Part shown: piece after piece, positions 35,722 to 47,603 of the stretch
How the letters are laid out: every line of letters begins with the position of its first letter
Numbering within the stretch: position 1 is the first letter of the stretch
NCBI GenBank assembly: GCA_032433595.1
Contig: JASWJB010000029.1
Span: 170,912 to 234,911, forward strand
Direction of reading: 5' to 3'
Origin: Conoideocrella luteorostrata
Taxonomy: Eukaryota > Ascomycota > Sordariomycetes > Hypocreales > Clavicipitaceae
DNA: 64,000 bases
The notes under the pieces: model-generated
Told to the model about the DNA's origin: nothing
Database searches by the model: none
Seen by the model: only the letters and a program-made list of their open reading frames with translations
Made by a program: the position numbers and the translations under genes

Positions 35722-37872
35722 CTACCACCACGGCACCGAACTGTCACGGAACGTATTCGTAAAGCAGTGCAGGTCCCCGCTCACTTGGTGGAGCATCCAT
35801 TCGTCAATAAAGTCCACGGTAGCAAAGCCAGCCTTTTTGTACGTGTCGGACGCTCGACGCTCAAACACATCTTGGCCATTAACTATGGGACCATGTGGCT
35901 TGGGAGCAATATAGTGCGAGTCGGAAAGAGGGAGCCCGTTGACCAGGCTCGGTAGATAGGGTTCAAACGACTCATAGTCTTTCAGGTACTTTCGACGCCA
36001 GACTGTTTTGGCCGTCGATGTGTTATACGCCGAGTCTTCCTGAGGAACCTGAGGTTTGATGGACTTCAAAATTTCAGCCTCAAGCGCCAGATCCATCTCT
36101 TCCATCTCTATTTCGGCTGTTTTGTTGCTGGGCTCAGTAGTAGCGGCTCGACGGTATGGGGATATGGGCTTGGTTTGTTGCTTGACATGCTGGTGCGGGC
36201 CAAACAGAGCAGGGAGACGGAAGATCTCGGCTTCGGTAATGCCCGTCTCCTTCATGAGACGCTTGATGTTTGCCGCCATGTGCTTGCTAGTTGTCTTGGC
36301 AGCTTCCATGTTCTTATTGTCGGCAAGAAACTCATTGATGGTTGGTCCTACCGGCTGTCCACCACGGCTGATAACTCGCTGCTCGCCGCCGTGGGTCTTC
36401 TGGACTAACCGCAGAATTTCGATACCGTGCTGTGGATCGATGGCCAGCACACTCCAGCCTCGCTGCGTCTTGGAAGGCACGAACTGGAACATCTCGTCAA
36501 AGTGCTTAACGTGAAGCCAGGTTGAATCGAGAATGAGGGGATCCTGCACCCCCTGGGCGACGAAGAAGTCACGCTGAGGAGGGTAGTTCTCCTTGTCCCC
36601 GCCCGCCACAACACGTCCAGACGGAAATTTTTTACCGTTGAATTCGTACGGTGGTATCGTTTCTATATTGCCGCCTGCCCGCAAGGTGGAGTATTTGTTA
36701 TCCGTATCGCCCGACGATGGTGTGGCGTCGATGCCACCCACACCCTCGCCGCGTAGGTGGGTATATACGAGGCGCTCGGCATGTGCTACTGAATCGTGCC
36801 GGCCAACGATCATGACGCGCAGCGAGACGACTGTGCTATTCGGACCCGGCATGCTTGTGTACCCGGGCTCGAACCAATCCTGTGTCCAGACATCGTCTGT
36901 GGGCACCTTTGAAATGGGACCTGGGATGTTGGCCACTTTCATGCTGTTCTCAATGTCTCGCTCGACACGATTGATATAGTTCGTGGTATCGCCACTCGAG
37001 GCGGGAAAATCGGGCGCAAAGAGCTTTTGGATGGGCTGCCGATGGTGGTGAAGCAGCACGGGGGCAACGCGAAGCATAGCCGTATCTTGGGATTTGGTCT
37101 CGCCATCTTCAACGGTGAAGTCAACCTTTACTCGGCCATCCCAGCCGCCAGGACGGCGAGTATCACGAGCGTCAATGCCCAATTGAATACCCCGCTGTAC
37201 GTCCTCGGCAGAGAAGACGGTGTCATTTTTGACCATTTCCCATTTCTCACCATCACGAAGAGCACGGAAGATGCGAACAAGAGGTGCCACCTGGTCGTCT
37301 GATATAGTCACGGTGGCCTTGGCCGACTTGCTCAACCCGGGAATGGGAACGGTAAGCATCCGTGCCATGTATCTGGGAGCGTGCTGCTCGTCGTCCGAGG
37401 CGTCATGGCACTTGGCCAGTGCCTCGAAGCTTTCCAAATCCTTGACTGGATGGAGCTTCTTGCATCGGTCGTTTGTGTCGCCAATGTTTGCCAGGAAGAT
37501 AGCTCCGGACGATTCGGTCCAGTTTCGTTTCCCATCTATATCGGACGTACCCTTGAGGTCAGTGACGCCATCGCGATTTGCGTCAACACGAATATCGGCC
37601 CGGAATGGGGTGGCTTTGCCCTCTTGCCCCTGCCCAGCACGTTTGACAAATTTCGCAAATCCTAGACGATGCGTATCAAGGCACTTCATCACATCTTCCA
37701 CATCAGAGGGTTGCTTCTTGGCCTCTAGCCCCTTAGAACATGCCCGGAAGGCACGCTGACAGCCAATATCGTCTTCGAATCTGGCGCATTCCTGTATCTG
37801 CCTTTTGTTGATGCTTGACCCAGCAACCGCCAGACCACTCAAGCTACCATACAACAGAGTAGCAGGCTTCAT
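35722..37872 (-). CDS. Secreted protein-arginine deiminase (PAD family)
   Basis: A single exon encodes 716 residues from ATG 37872. An in-frame ATG at 38076 would precede the signal peptide and is less likely. MKPATLLYGSLSGLAVAGS is a secretion signal. The C-terminal two thirds is a PAD catalytic domain with all expected active-site residues: Asp332 in VWTQDWFEPGY, His457 and Asp459 in HVKHFDEMFQF, and Cys703 in SGDLHCFTNTF. PADs convert protein arginine to citrulline, in animals with calcium. The N-terminal region (to about residue 280) has several cysteines and a DANRDGVTDL segment that looks like a calcium-binding loop. PAD homologues are sporadic in fungi, so horizontal transfer is possible. 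Secretion suggests action on extracellular or host proteins. The promoter side (37873-38753) holds an AT-rich leader but no other gene. Confidence 0.85.
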   Translation of the reverse strand: MKPATLLYGSLSGLAVAGSSINKRQIQECARFEDDIGCQRAFRACSKGLEAKKQPSDVEDVMKCLDTHRLGFAKFVKRAGQGQEGKATPFRADIRVDANRDGVTDLKGTSDIDGKRNWTESSGAIFLANIGDTNDRCKKLHPVKDLESFEALAKCHDASDDEQHAPRYMARMLTVPIPGLSKSAKATVTISDDQVAPLVRIFRALRDGEKWEMVKNDTVFSAEDVQRGIQLGIDARDTRRPGGWDGRVKVDFTVEDGETKSQDTAMLRVAPVLLHHHRQPIQKLFAPDFPASSGDTTNYINRVERDIENSMKVANIPGPISKVPTDDVWTQDWFEPGYTSMPGPNSTVVSLRVMIVGRHDSVAHAERLVYTHLRGEGVGGIDATPSSGDTDNKYSTLRAGGNIETIPPYEFNGKKFPSGRVVAGGDKENYPPQRDFFVAQGVQDPLILDSTWLHVKHFDEMFQFVPSKTQRGWSVLAIDPQHGIEILRLVQKTHGGEQRVISRGGQPVGPTINEFLADNKNMEAAKTTSKHMAANIKRLMKETGITEAEIFRLPALFGPHQHVKQQTKPISPYRRAATTEPSNKTAEIEMEEMDLALEAEILKSIKPQVPQEDSAYNTSTAKTVWRRKYLKDYESFEPYLPSLVNGLPLSDSHYIAPKPHGPIVNGQDVFERRASDTYKKAGFATVDFIDEWMLHQVSGDLHCFTNTFRDSSVPWW

Positions 37873-38753
37873 TTTTGAGGCTTTCGTTCTTAACGATGGC
37901 GAATTTTTATCTTTTTTTTTATTTTTTCTGCTTAGCAAGCTGTTAGAAAAACTGTAAGAGTATTTGGTGACAAAATGACAGCGAATTGAAGGAGTGACTG
38001 TGCAAGAACTAGAGAGTTGATTGAGGTGATAAGACATTATAATTTTTGAGCTGCACCATGCACTCTTAAATATCAAATTCTTGCTGCTCAGTAAATATCT
38101 ATTGAATCATTCGAATCCACCTGCTGCAAGTGGAAGCAGCATTGTGCCTGACTTTCTTTGGCAGGCAAGTGGAAGCAGCATTGTGCTTGACTTTCTTTTA
38201 GTCATGTGTTGGTTTCATCACCCTTGGTTGACCGTTATATAGCCATGGCTAGCATAGCAATGCACAGAGCCGTGGACGCAAAGGCCGCGGAAATCGAGTT
38301 CCGCATTGCTGGCGACCCGAGTCAGTACCTTGGTTGTGGGGAACAAAGCACCAAGAATGTCATCTAAAATGTGTGAACTGGATTTTTAAAGTTTTTTTTT
38401 AAAAATTCTTCGCATGACTCCTATCCATTGTGAATGCACCTCGTTATTAATACGAACTCGAATCACGAATTAACCGCGAAATTATTCCGCATATATTTGG
38501 CCGATTCAGGTATGAGCGTTTCGTGGCAGATGGCCCAAACGGCCACACATCAGGGAAATATCACCTATAGAGGCAGACTCAAACTTAGTACGTAGATGAC
38601 TGGTTTATCGAGAGCGAGCGAAAAGTGACAAGGGCCGGCGCAGTATATATGTGGATGCTGCTTGGCTGCAATTTATCGCCCAAGGGCGTGGCGCAAGCGA
38701 GGTAGCCGTCCGAGACGGCATGGTGGGAGGATAAACGATGAAAAATGAGTTTC

Positions 38754-38964
38754 TGTTGGAATCCCTCGTTAAGCATACAAGCAGTTGCGGACGAGGTCAC
38801 GTGGCCACCCTAGCGCGCCTCTTTCATGCGGCACGCTTGGGGGCATTCCTCTTCTTCTTATTCTTGGATAGCCCAGACACAGATGAATTGAATTATTTGC
38901 ACATTGTTTTGCTTCACCTTCTGGTATCGATACCCTCGTGACCCGAAGCCCTGTGCATCCTACA
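38754..38964 (+). mobile_element. Dispersed repeat, family 4 (LTR-like), copy 1
   Basis: Begins TGTTGGAATCCCTCGT and ends GCATCCTACA. A second copy is at 61202-61385, sharing among other parts GGTCACGTGGCCACCCTAGC and TTGTTTTGCTTCACCTTC. TG...CA termini fit an LTR, but no target-site duplication was found at either copy. Confidence 0.55.
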
Positions 38965-39049
38965 TTAGCACCGATTTACCTGATCTGCCACCCAGGGCCC
39001 GCGGACCAGGTCCCTTGCAGTCGCACCATCCCCATCTTGGCGCTGGCTG

Positions 39050-39126
39050 GTGGTAGTCCATGATGCTGGTAAGCACTAATCATGCTGTCCGCGATTACCT
39101 GGGCGGTTCGAGTCCGCGCATGGAGT
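39050..39126 (+). other. tRNA-like relic with a perfect B box
   Basis: GGTTCGAGTCC at 39105-39115 matches the RNA polymerase III B box, and TCCATG at about 39054 can pair with CATGGA at about 39119, as an acceptor stem would. CTGTCCG between them could be an Asp-type anticodon loop. The arms are imperfect and one base seems missing, so a tRNA pseudogene or tRNA-derived SINE fragment is more likely than a working tRNA. Confidence 0.25.
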
Positions 39127-40293
39127 GAAAACATGCGATGCCTCCAAAGTCAGAAAGACAAGAGTCTGAGGAGTCTTGTCGCTCAGCACTCTTCGGTTTG
39201 TGCTGACTGCCGGGTTGGATGCAGGCATTACACGGAGTACCTACTCCGTACTTAAATACCTACTCAAGCGCACAGGGCTGGTTGGGCTATAGCTTTCTAA
39301 ATAAATACACTACTTATACTAATAAATACTATACTTTCTAGGTTATTTTAGTATAACTAGGCATTATATATCTACAAATATAATAATTATCGTCATAGTA
39401 ATTGCATTGCCGAGAAATCGCGGTCGGAATGCAAGCGTTAATGGTGTTGAAAGAGGGTCGTGGGAGGAGACTTATCTGATAAGGATGACGACATACCATT
39501 GCGGGTTGACCATCCCGTAAAGCGGGTCTCAGTGCGGTGGCTAATAAATGTCTGGTGCTCTGGACCAAGCAGGGGAAAATTATCATCAATTTGCTTCGCC
39601 ACTTTTTAGACACTCGCCCAGCCGTTACAAGCACTTCTCGCGACTGGCCTGGTAAGTCGTGCTTTTCGGGGGTCAGACTTCACCTTTCCGTTTGACTTGC
39701 GCGATAGCAGCTCAAAGGCCACTTAAATACCTACCTACTTTACAGCTAGAACCCAAATGAAAATGCGACACATATGCAAAAATGCCGTTTAGATCCTGAG
39801 TGCTTGGCGACCCCAATGATCGAAAACTTGATGAGCGGCGCGAGTCGCACTACCCTCCACTGAGATTAGACCTGGTCTGCAGCCCATTCGACCCTCATCA
39901 GTGAGTCTGGGATGTATCACAGTCCCCAAATTGCCTTCCATCCCACTTTCTCCATTTGACTCCTTCCAAGTCTCTGTTATAACGCCAGTGGGGCAAGCGC
40001 TGTGGTAGCCTTTCAATCATGATCACGTCCACCTACCACGCCATGGTGGCAGTGATGGCATTGGCACGGAAAATCTTTAGCGCGCAGTATACGAAATAAC
40101 ACGCCGAGGATAAAACAATCTCAACTATGTGCACACGCAGCATTGAAGCTAGCATCCAAAGACTCCCTGCACATGGCAAAAGTCCCAACGTGAGACCCAA
40201 ACACAGTACGTTGATAAAAAGAACAGAGAACTATCTATAGTCCTCTCCAGTAAGTCACAAAATACCCCATCAACCTAGCTTCAATAGCTTTTG
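39127..40293. other. Intergenic, nothing recognised
   Basis: A TACTCCGTA motif is at 39242, and an AT-rich patch is at 39290-39390. No gene is recognised. Confidence 0.4.
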
Positions 40294-40489
40294 TGTAGGT
40301 TGCACAGAGGATTGTGCAGGTGATCTATATCTAACCCTAAGTAAAACGATGTATTTAAATCTGTCTATCTAAGAAGAGGAAAACAAGTCAAGGTGGAAGC
40401 CCTGATATCGTCGTAAAATATTGTGGCCGAAAGGTGACCACGTGACCTGCTCCGTGCTTCCTATTGTGCTTGACGGAGGGATTCCGACA
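40294..40489 (+). mobile_element. Solo LTR, 196 bp, family 1, copy 2
   Basis: Same length and ends as the element at 443-638 (TGTAGGTTGCACAG... to ...TTCCGACA). The flanks are TTTTG on the left and GTTTG on the right, a target duplication with one later substitution. It lies 40 bp beyond the stop codon of the toxin gene, probably in or near its 3' untranslated region. Confidence 0.8.
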
Positions 40490-40529
40490 GTTTGGCTGTC
40501 AGGAATAGACCGCTCTTTTCGAAATCATC

Positions 40530-42884
40530 TTAACCCTCCTTCTTCCAATCAGTTGGCACAAAATTTCCCGTGTAGACAACATCCTTGGAGTGATCCTGGC
40601 CGACTGTCTTCTTCACACCCTCGAACTTGCTCAATTTCATCTTGCCCTTGCCGTTAGCGCAGGTTGCCACGAAGTTGATGCCTAAAATTCCCATGGTCAG
40701 CAAAAGCACATTAACCTCTTTCCATCCTCCCCCCAAAAAGGGGTCGTACCTTCAAAATCCCACTCATCTCTGATCCACTTGCTTCCCTTCTCGTCAAGGA
40801 TCTCCACCTTTGTGAGGTTGCGAACGTCAATCCGGTCCTTGCCGAAAATATCCTTGAGGTCGATCTTGTCTGATTTCTCGAACCCCGCATCCAGGTTCTC
40901 TCCGAGTGGAACGGGCTTGCCATCCCCGAGCTTGAACGACAAACGGTCATTGGCTCCGGCATTGATACCGCTCTCGATCTTGAACCGATAAGTGAGTTCC
41001 TTGATTTCGGCGCAGATGGGTTCCATAGCCCAGTCCTTTGCCTCAACCTTCAGTTCGGTAACAGCTTGTTCGCTGTGACCTTTAAACGGGATGACCCATG
41101 AGGAATCGGGATGTTGGTACCACGTATTCAGCGAAATGTACTTTCCGTCGGTGGCTTTGAAGTCTGGTTCGGCGCATGATGCGTGTAATGAGAGATCTGG
41201 TTTGAGATGGAAATTGGTCAATTTCGTTCAATCAAAAATACGCAGCTGGGTCTTTCCAAACCTTTGACCTTCCACTTATCGTTTCTCAGCACTGTAAACC
41301 AAGGACCCTTGGCAGTGAGGGTGATCTTGTTGATGCCGTCAGTCTTGATTGTATCTGAACCGAAGCCTTTCATGTCCACATCATATGTCTTAGAGAAACC
41401 CGTCTTGTTGGCTTCTGTTCCGATTTCTACTCTGACTTTGCCGGCAGGGCCTTCCAAGACAGCTGCAAGCTCATCATTTGTTCCTGAGAAAAAGTCGTCT
41501 GATAGAGCGAAAAAGAGCTTCAGGTTCTTCAGTTCCTTACATCGTGGTTCGGTAGCGCTTGCCTTTGGCGATTTGGAGCCCTTGACCGAAGTTTTGTGCA
41601 ATGCCGACCTCAGCTTGAAGTATACCTGGGCGCAGCGCTTTTCGTCGACTTTTACTGCTGATTATTAGCCTTGACGCTCTCATAGTTGCCGGTGTCGTCG
41701 GTTGCACATACCCTTCCCGCCGCTCGCGGGAGCCGCTCGCGAGCTCAACCGTTTAAGCTTCTGCGGCTTGGGTCGATTGATCCAGGATGAGCAGCCGGCC
41801 AATACTCCCGCGGTAAAAAGCTCTTGTAACAAATCGCGATCTTCAGGTTCAGGGAGAAGTTCCCTCACTCCTGCCTCGCCCAGGTTGTTGTAGTGCTGTA
41901 ACTCTGCCGTGACTGTAGTTTTCGTGTTAGCAACAAGTTCGGCGGTACACCTTCGCCGGGTTGGGATTTCTTACGATCTGAAGCCGCCGCTGCTGAACTT
42001 TGTGGCTGCTGTGGCTCAACCGGTCCTGGTACATCTGGATTGGGGGTGGTGTTAGGCGTAAGGGTAGGTGGAAAGTAGCCTATAAGGGCAGCCAAGTCAT
42101 CCTTAGTATCCATCCATCGCTCTGCCTTTGGCTGCAGGCGATTTCGTTTGGGTTTTTGAGATGGAGGGCCGTTTGAGTCGCTGTCGGAGTCGCTGTCGGA
42201 GTCGCTTCCCGATTCCGAATCAGAGCCACCCTTATCAACACCCCTCAAAGCGTCTGGAAAGCTCTCGTCATAGTTGCGATAGGCTGGGTTCACAGGAGTG
42301 ACCCGGTAGTGGCTGGCATGCTGTTGGTTCTCGAACAAGCTGTGATCGAAGTCTGGATTGTTTTGCCACGGAGCGCCTGGAACGTTTCGCCTGTACCTTC
42401 TGATTTGCTTCCAGATGATGCCGCCCATCGCAACACACTCACTCTGGGCCCACATGTCGTCAAGAATATTCTCTGTTGGGACAATCTCGTATATCCAGCC
42501 GGTGCCAGTCTTGTTCCCATAGTCTTCTGCTACAGATTCGTCTTTTGCCACTGAGACATATGCGCTCCGATAGACACCATCTAGACTGTCGTTAGGGTCA
42601 TCAAGATCCAAACCATGGCCTTCTGGACCGGCTACATAGTGACGATGCATGTCGTATGCGAAATCATCGTTTTCCCATTTATCGCCATAGGGTTTGAAGC
42701 CTCCAGCGCTTCTAATCTCTTGGGGGGATCTGCTGTCGCCTCTGTAGACATATGGAACCTGTCGGTTGTCCGGCTTGTTTCGTCGATCCAAAAGAGTGGC
42801 TTCCTGTAAAGGACTGGCGGTGGCATTGTTCAGCCACGAGAGCCATAAAGGAGCGGCTGTAGCAAAAATGGCTACCCAACGCAT
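40530..42884 (-). CDS. Secreted ADP-ribosyltransferase toxin (enterotoxin A-like), five exons
   Basis: Minus-strand exons are 42884-41951, 41912-41712, 41654-41262, 41196-40750 and 40681-40530; all four introns are phase 1 (38, 57, 65 and 68 nt), and the product is 708 residues. The first intron is very short, so a frameshift there is the alternative. A signal peptide covers residues 1-23. The ADP-ribosyltransferase domain has Arg48 in YRGDSR, a Ser111-containing YVSVA strand in place of the usual STS, and the catalytic Glu149 in QSECVAMGGI. The first position of the bi-glutamate motif is Gln147, so the motif is Q-x-E. A (Ser-Asp)n linker and a Pro-rich stretch lead to a long C-terminal region with beta-rich segments (KLFFALSDDFFSG, KLGDGKPVPLGENLD), perhaps delivery modules. 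Such toxins are numerous in insect-pathogenic Hypocreales. No disabling lesion is seen. Confidence 0.8.
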
Positions 42885-45800
42885 TTTGTTTTAACGAATG
42901 TGAAAATACCTTCTTAAATGAGTGTAAGGATCAGTTGTGTAAAAAATCATTAATGAGAGGAGAAAGGCAGCTGCTTTAATAAAAGCCAGCCATGGCCTTC
43001 ATGGTGGTTCAAAGCATTCACGGCTGGTAGTTGCAAGCCAATATCGGCTGTTATGCGCAGGGTTTAAGCTTTTTTTTTAGAAATAGTGGGGCGCGTGCGC
43101 CGCTCGTCTCGGCCGTCAGCGTGGTCTTAAACCGTTTCATCCTACGCAAACTGTGAAAGACTATTTGAGGCAGTCGGAACTAATGAGAGTCCAATTCTAG
43201 AATTGATTTTTTTTATCTACCATGTACCAATCTCTCTTCTATGCGCTACGTTGCCGTCTTGACCATTGACCAGACGTCAAGTTCGTCGCTTGGTGAACCA
43301 CTCAATCTTGGTCAAGGGAAAAGCGCCCTGCGAGAAAGCTCGACTCACATGACACTATTAGACTCGAAAAGATGGATTTATCAGCGATTCAATGGTTCAT
43401 AGGGTTACATGAATCGAGGATTCTCGTACAGTTTGAGGTGCATGTAGCCGAGTAAGGTGAACACTATATCATATTATGCGGGCTATGTTTCCTTTGGTTC
43501 ATTTTCTCCGTTACATCAATTGACGGATCCCTTCGTTCGCAACTGTCACAATCTAAGTACGGCAGGGGACAATTCACGCGCTCAGCCAACGTGGGGCGCT
43601 GCACCTTCGAAGCAAATACAGGAAACATGTAACGATCTGAACGTCTCGCGAGCATTGCGACCCAGTTTCGTCCTTCGTTAGCCTAAAAGCCGAGAACTAA
43701 AAACAACACCGTATACTAGTAAGACCAGAAATTGGGGCTGGTCTAATATATCAAGCGGCAATATTATAATTAATCCGAGGTGCCCCCAAGCGAGTGACCG
43801 CAGGCGGCTTGTGCAATTGAGTCTGCCACACAAAAATTGGTGTAGCCAGAGGCCACTTTTCATGTGTGGTTATGACGCTTGAATGGGCTCATATTTTCCT
43901 GTGACAGAGTCATGGATTGCTGAGTACATAAGTTTGGAAGGGGTAGCCATATTCGGAGCAGTTTTGTCATCGGCTAAGGCCGACCGAACACTACCGACAA
44001 TATGGATCACCGCAAAAGTCACGATAATAGCGGAGCCAGGCCTAATTTTGCCCCTTAACCTAGGAATTAAAATGCCGCGTTTTGCGCCAAAAAATGACTC
44101 AATTAATTAGCTACTTTGGGGGTACTTGATGGACGCTTTTTCTAGTAGGAAGTACCTCTAGGGCTCTGTGTACCATCCGCACGTGTGTATAACTGATAAT
44201 GCTACAAATAGCCTTTAACTTTAAAACTAACTAATAATTCTGCATTAAAGGCTTAAGGCAATTAAGGTTTACGCAGGCTGGCGCAGGTAGCGGTGCGCGA
44301 GGCCCCACCCCCCCCCCCCCGCTATCTTACAGGCGTACAGCCTGTGTGCATAAATTTGCGACCACCCAGAGGTCAGTTGCGGTACTCGAGCTGGGTTGGA
44401 ATTTATTGCAGCCCCACTGTACCGAAGCCGTAGTAAAGGTATATTTTTTTTTGCAGCACGAGGCATGTACCGACCACACCACTTCAACTCAAGCACCTTC
44501 CAAGTAAGTAATAACAACCTGATTCTTGACACAGGCGAAAAAAACCCTTCGACGCGGGGCCTGAGCTGCGTGCGCTCGAATCGTGATGGTCAAGGTGAAT
44601 CAATAGTGCACCTCCATGGTGGGTGTCCGGAAACCGTCCGAAAGCGCCAACGGTGGCTGAGTCGCCTACTTCTACGCCTTGGTAAAAGCGTCTGCAGGGT
44701 GCGGTAAAACAAGACAAGTAGGCTTTCCATGACTTGACCTACTTGGCACAATATACCACTTGGAAAACAACAGGAGTTGAGTATTATCGCCAACATGCTT
44801 ACTGTGGGTTATATTAATACTCACTGTCCCCTTGTTATTTTTAATAGTTTTCCAAAGACAGTGGTGGCCAAACTGATAGAAAGGCCCCACTCACCAATCA
44901 ATCCGGCACTTTTCGCAAGGGTTCAACTCGACCTCCAATCTACAATTACTGATAATGCGATCGACACAATCGTAGCCCTGTAGTTCTTGTCGCCGGTGCA
45001 TGAGGGCGACAAAGCTTAGCTTGTTCCATTATAACCTGGAAGCGACCCAGGTTACTCCAGGAAAACCTCGTATTTTTTTGACAGTCATTGCATCCGCAAA
45101 AATTTGTTTGCTGCAAACTATTAAGGGACCACGTGTTCGTGGTGGTTGGGATACGAGAGAGCATCTGGGATAGTCGTCGATCTTTGCCAAAGCGTTCGCG
45201 GTATCCCAATAAGGAAGCTGGAAATAATATTATGGAGTATGTAGTGGCGCACAGCGTGGCGCATACCTTTGTGTTCTATTGGCGGTTATACTACCGAAGC
45301 ATTCTGATTGAATTTTAGGTGGCGCTGTAACAACAGAGCAACAAGAGGAGCTGAGGTTTGGTTTGGTTACAACAATCAATAGTTTAGGTGAACCAAGTAA
45401 TACCAGAATTTTCCAAAGAATAATTGACCGTCGTCTTTCTTGCAACAGTGTTAAACTCTGATCGTAAATTGGAATTAATCAATCATCGTAGTTGGAGGCA
45501 TTAAATACGAATAACACAAAACTAGTTTTTAGGCAATCTTAGAGAAGTTGATGCATGCACAATGGTAATGACGTTGCTCTACTGGTAGACCTTCAAATCA
45601 TGTCATCTTATTCTCTAGCTATGCGCCTAATGTGGATATAGGAATGAAATATGACCCATCATAGCCGATAACAACCCATATCAGAGGCATTTACAAAGAA
45701 CAGGCACTATTAATGTGTTCATGCGATAGTAGTTTGATTCCAGCTTCGGAAGATGCACGAAATTTGAGTTTTCCGTCGGATTATTTGGCGGCACTTGGCC

Positions 45801-46295
45801 TACCGATCGAATACGAGTCTACTACGTGGAGAATACGAGGTCACATGGGATACTGCCTTGTGAACCCCAGGCTTGGCTGGCATAGCCTGCTTGACATTTG
45901 CTCTAAATTTGAGTGAGTTTTTTCTAATCCAATCCTTGAACAGGTCTTCCTGCGGTCTTTTCACAAACCTTTGGGTGCATGGTTCATCATCGATTAAATA
46001 GGAAGGAGTTACAATATTACCTTCCTTAGACGGTTCAACTATTTTACAAGTGAAAAACTCGCCTCTTATTCGGTTTCGAAATGAACTTGATGTTGCATTC
46101 GTTTTCGCACTGTTGCGTGAGGATTTTGTAGCTCGCTGGAACATAGGGGAACGCGCAAGCATATAACTAGGTCTTCCCTTCCACCGACGTTACTTCTTCG
46201 TCTTTCCTTAGGAGCTTTTTATTGGTACAAGAAACTTCACAATCTTATCTTCCGTTATTAATTAGGCTACCCATACCTATTTTGATTCTACCACT
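42885..46295. other. Intergenic with repeat fragments, no gene recognised
   Basis: Short frames only. It includes one copy of an 80-bp dispersed repeat at 43823-43907 and a C-tract at about 44310-44320. A minus-strand frame at 45800-46162 (120 codons, basic, no recognised domain) is divergent to the metalloprotease gene but is not supported as a gene. Confidence 0.4.
43823..43907 (+). repeat. Dispersed 80-bp repeat, family 5, copy 1
   Basis: Shares GTAGCCAGAGGC, ACTTTTCATGTGT and TTTTCCTGTGACA with 47517-47599. The 47.5-kb copy starts TGTCGCACA and ends TGTGACA, near-inverted ends that suggest a tiny transposon relic. Confidence 0.6.
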
Positions 46296-47310
46296 ATGTC
46301 TCTCAAAATATCTCTTTTAGCCGCCATCGTGGGAACAGCAGCGTTCAACGCTGGTCCACAATTTAGTTGCAATTCCACCGCTCCTAGTCCGGAACTCTTG
46401 GCCCTTCACAAGAAACTGGGCGAAGAAAAGCACAATATGAAGCGAGATGAGTTATCAGGGCATATCGATGTGGGTATCTATATTCACGTAGTTGCCAGCA
46501 ATTTCACTGCTACCGGTGGCTGGTTGGATGTATGTACCTCCCAAAAGTACTCTACCGGAACCGTGTTGCTTACTAGACAACAGGATACCACTATTCAAAA
46601 GCAGATGGAGGTCCTTAACGCAGGATTTGCCCCAAGCAACATTAGTTTTTCTGTTCAAGGCGTCGACAAGACTATTAATTCGTCTTGGACTTCTGGATCA
46701 GAACAATTGACCATGAAGCGCGCCCTGCACAGAGGTGACTACCGGGTCTTGAACCTTTACTTCTTACCAAACTTTCGCTTCGCTGGGGAGTGTTTCTTTC
46801 CAAATATGAATAACATCCTAAACCCATTGACGACTGATGACTTAGTGAGGGATGGTTGCACGATCAGGTCGAACACGGTTCCTGGTGGCCCTGCGCCGTA
46901 TGATATGGGCAAGACAGCAGTTCATGAGGTCGGTCATTGGTTCGGATTATTGCACACCTTCTCTGGTGGTTGCGACGAGGTAGCTGGTGACTACATCAGC
47001 GATACTCCGGCCCAGAAAAATGCGACTGATGAACATCTTGGTGATGGATGTCCAATAGGCCGGGATTCTTGCCCTGAGTTGCCCGGATTGGACCCCATTC
47101 ACAATTATATGGACTACTCTTCCGAGTGAGTTGTTTGTGTGCCACACATTTACCGAATACGCAGAGCAAATCCAGCTAACAGCTAGTGAAAACAGTAAAT
47201 GTTACACCGAGTTTACTCCTGAGCAGAAGAAGAGAATGAAACAGCTATGGAAGCTGATCCGATTCGGAACAATCCGATCTAGTTCTGCTGTGAACCTCAC
47301 AACTACTTAG
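46296..47310 (+). CDS. Secreted M43-family (pappalysin-like) metalloprotease, two exons
   Basis: Exons 46296-47125 and 47196-47310 are joined across a 70-nt intron (GTGAGT...CAGCTAACAG branch region...AACAG), giving 314 residues. The signal peptide is MSLKISLLAAIVGTAAFNAG. The zinc site HEVGHWFGLLH begins at His210, so His210, Glu211, His214 and His220 supply the HExxHxxGxxH metzincin motif, and NYMDYSS gives the Met-turn. Splicing yields YSSDKCYTEFTPEQKKRM, the usual end of this family. Cysteines flanking the active site fit disulfides. Relatives are secreted endopeptidases of fungal pathogens, often called MEP1-like. No lesion is seen. Confidence 0.88.
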
Positions 47311-47516
47311 TCACAAACCGGCCAGCCCGCCACACCGTCCGCAGAGTCCCAGACATCTAGGGATAAGAGGTCAACTAGGGAGCCGTACCCCATTCTGTTA
47401 CGTTATGTGCCTTTACGTAAGTGTAAGGGAGCAATTTGCATCAGTGGCAATCGGCAGGAATACATGGACTTGAAAATGTATGAATTGAATTTAAGAGCTT
47501 GGAAAGTGATGGCTGG

Positions 47517-47599
47517 TGTCGCACAAAAAATAGCGTAGCCAGAGGCTACTTTTCATGTGTAGTTATGACCCTTAATAGGCTCAAATTTTCCTGTGACAG
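47517..47599 (+). repeat. Dispersed 80-bp repeat, family 5, copy 2
   Basis: Related to 43823-43907. Similarity between the copies stops where the adjoining family-2 LTR begins, so the LTR lies at its edge. Confidence 0.6.
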
Positions 47600-47603
47600 T
47601 TTC

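Noticed and set aside
37873..38076. 68-residue N-terminal extension of the arginine deiminase
   Set aside because: It would bury the signal peptide inside the protein, and its composition (Lys/Ser-rich, poly-Lys run) looks like a translated leader.
39050..39126. Functional tRNA-Asp
   Set aside because: The B box is perfect, but the acceptor, D and T arms do not fold cleanly; kept only as a tRNA-like relic.
45800..46162. 120-codon minus-strand ORF divergent to the metalloprotease
   Set aside because: No domain, signal peptide or splice evidence; similar frames occur by chance in this region.
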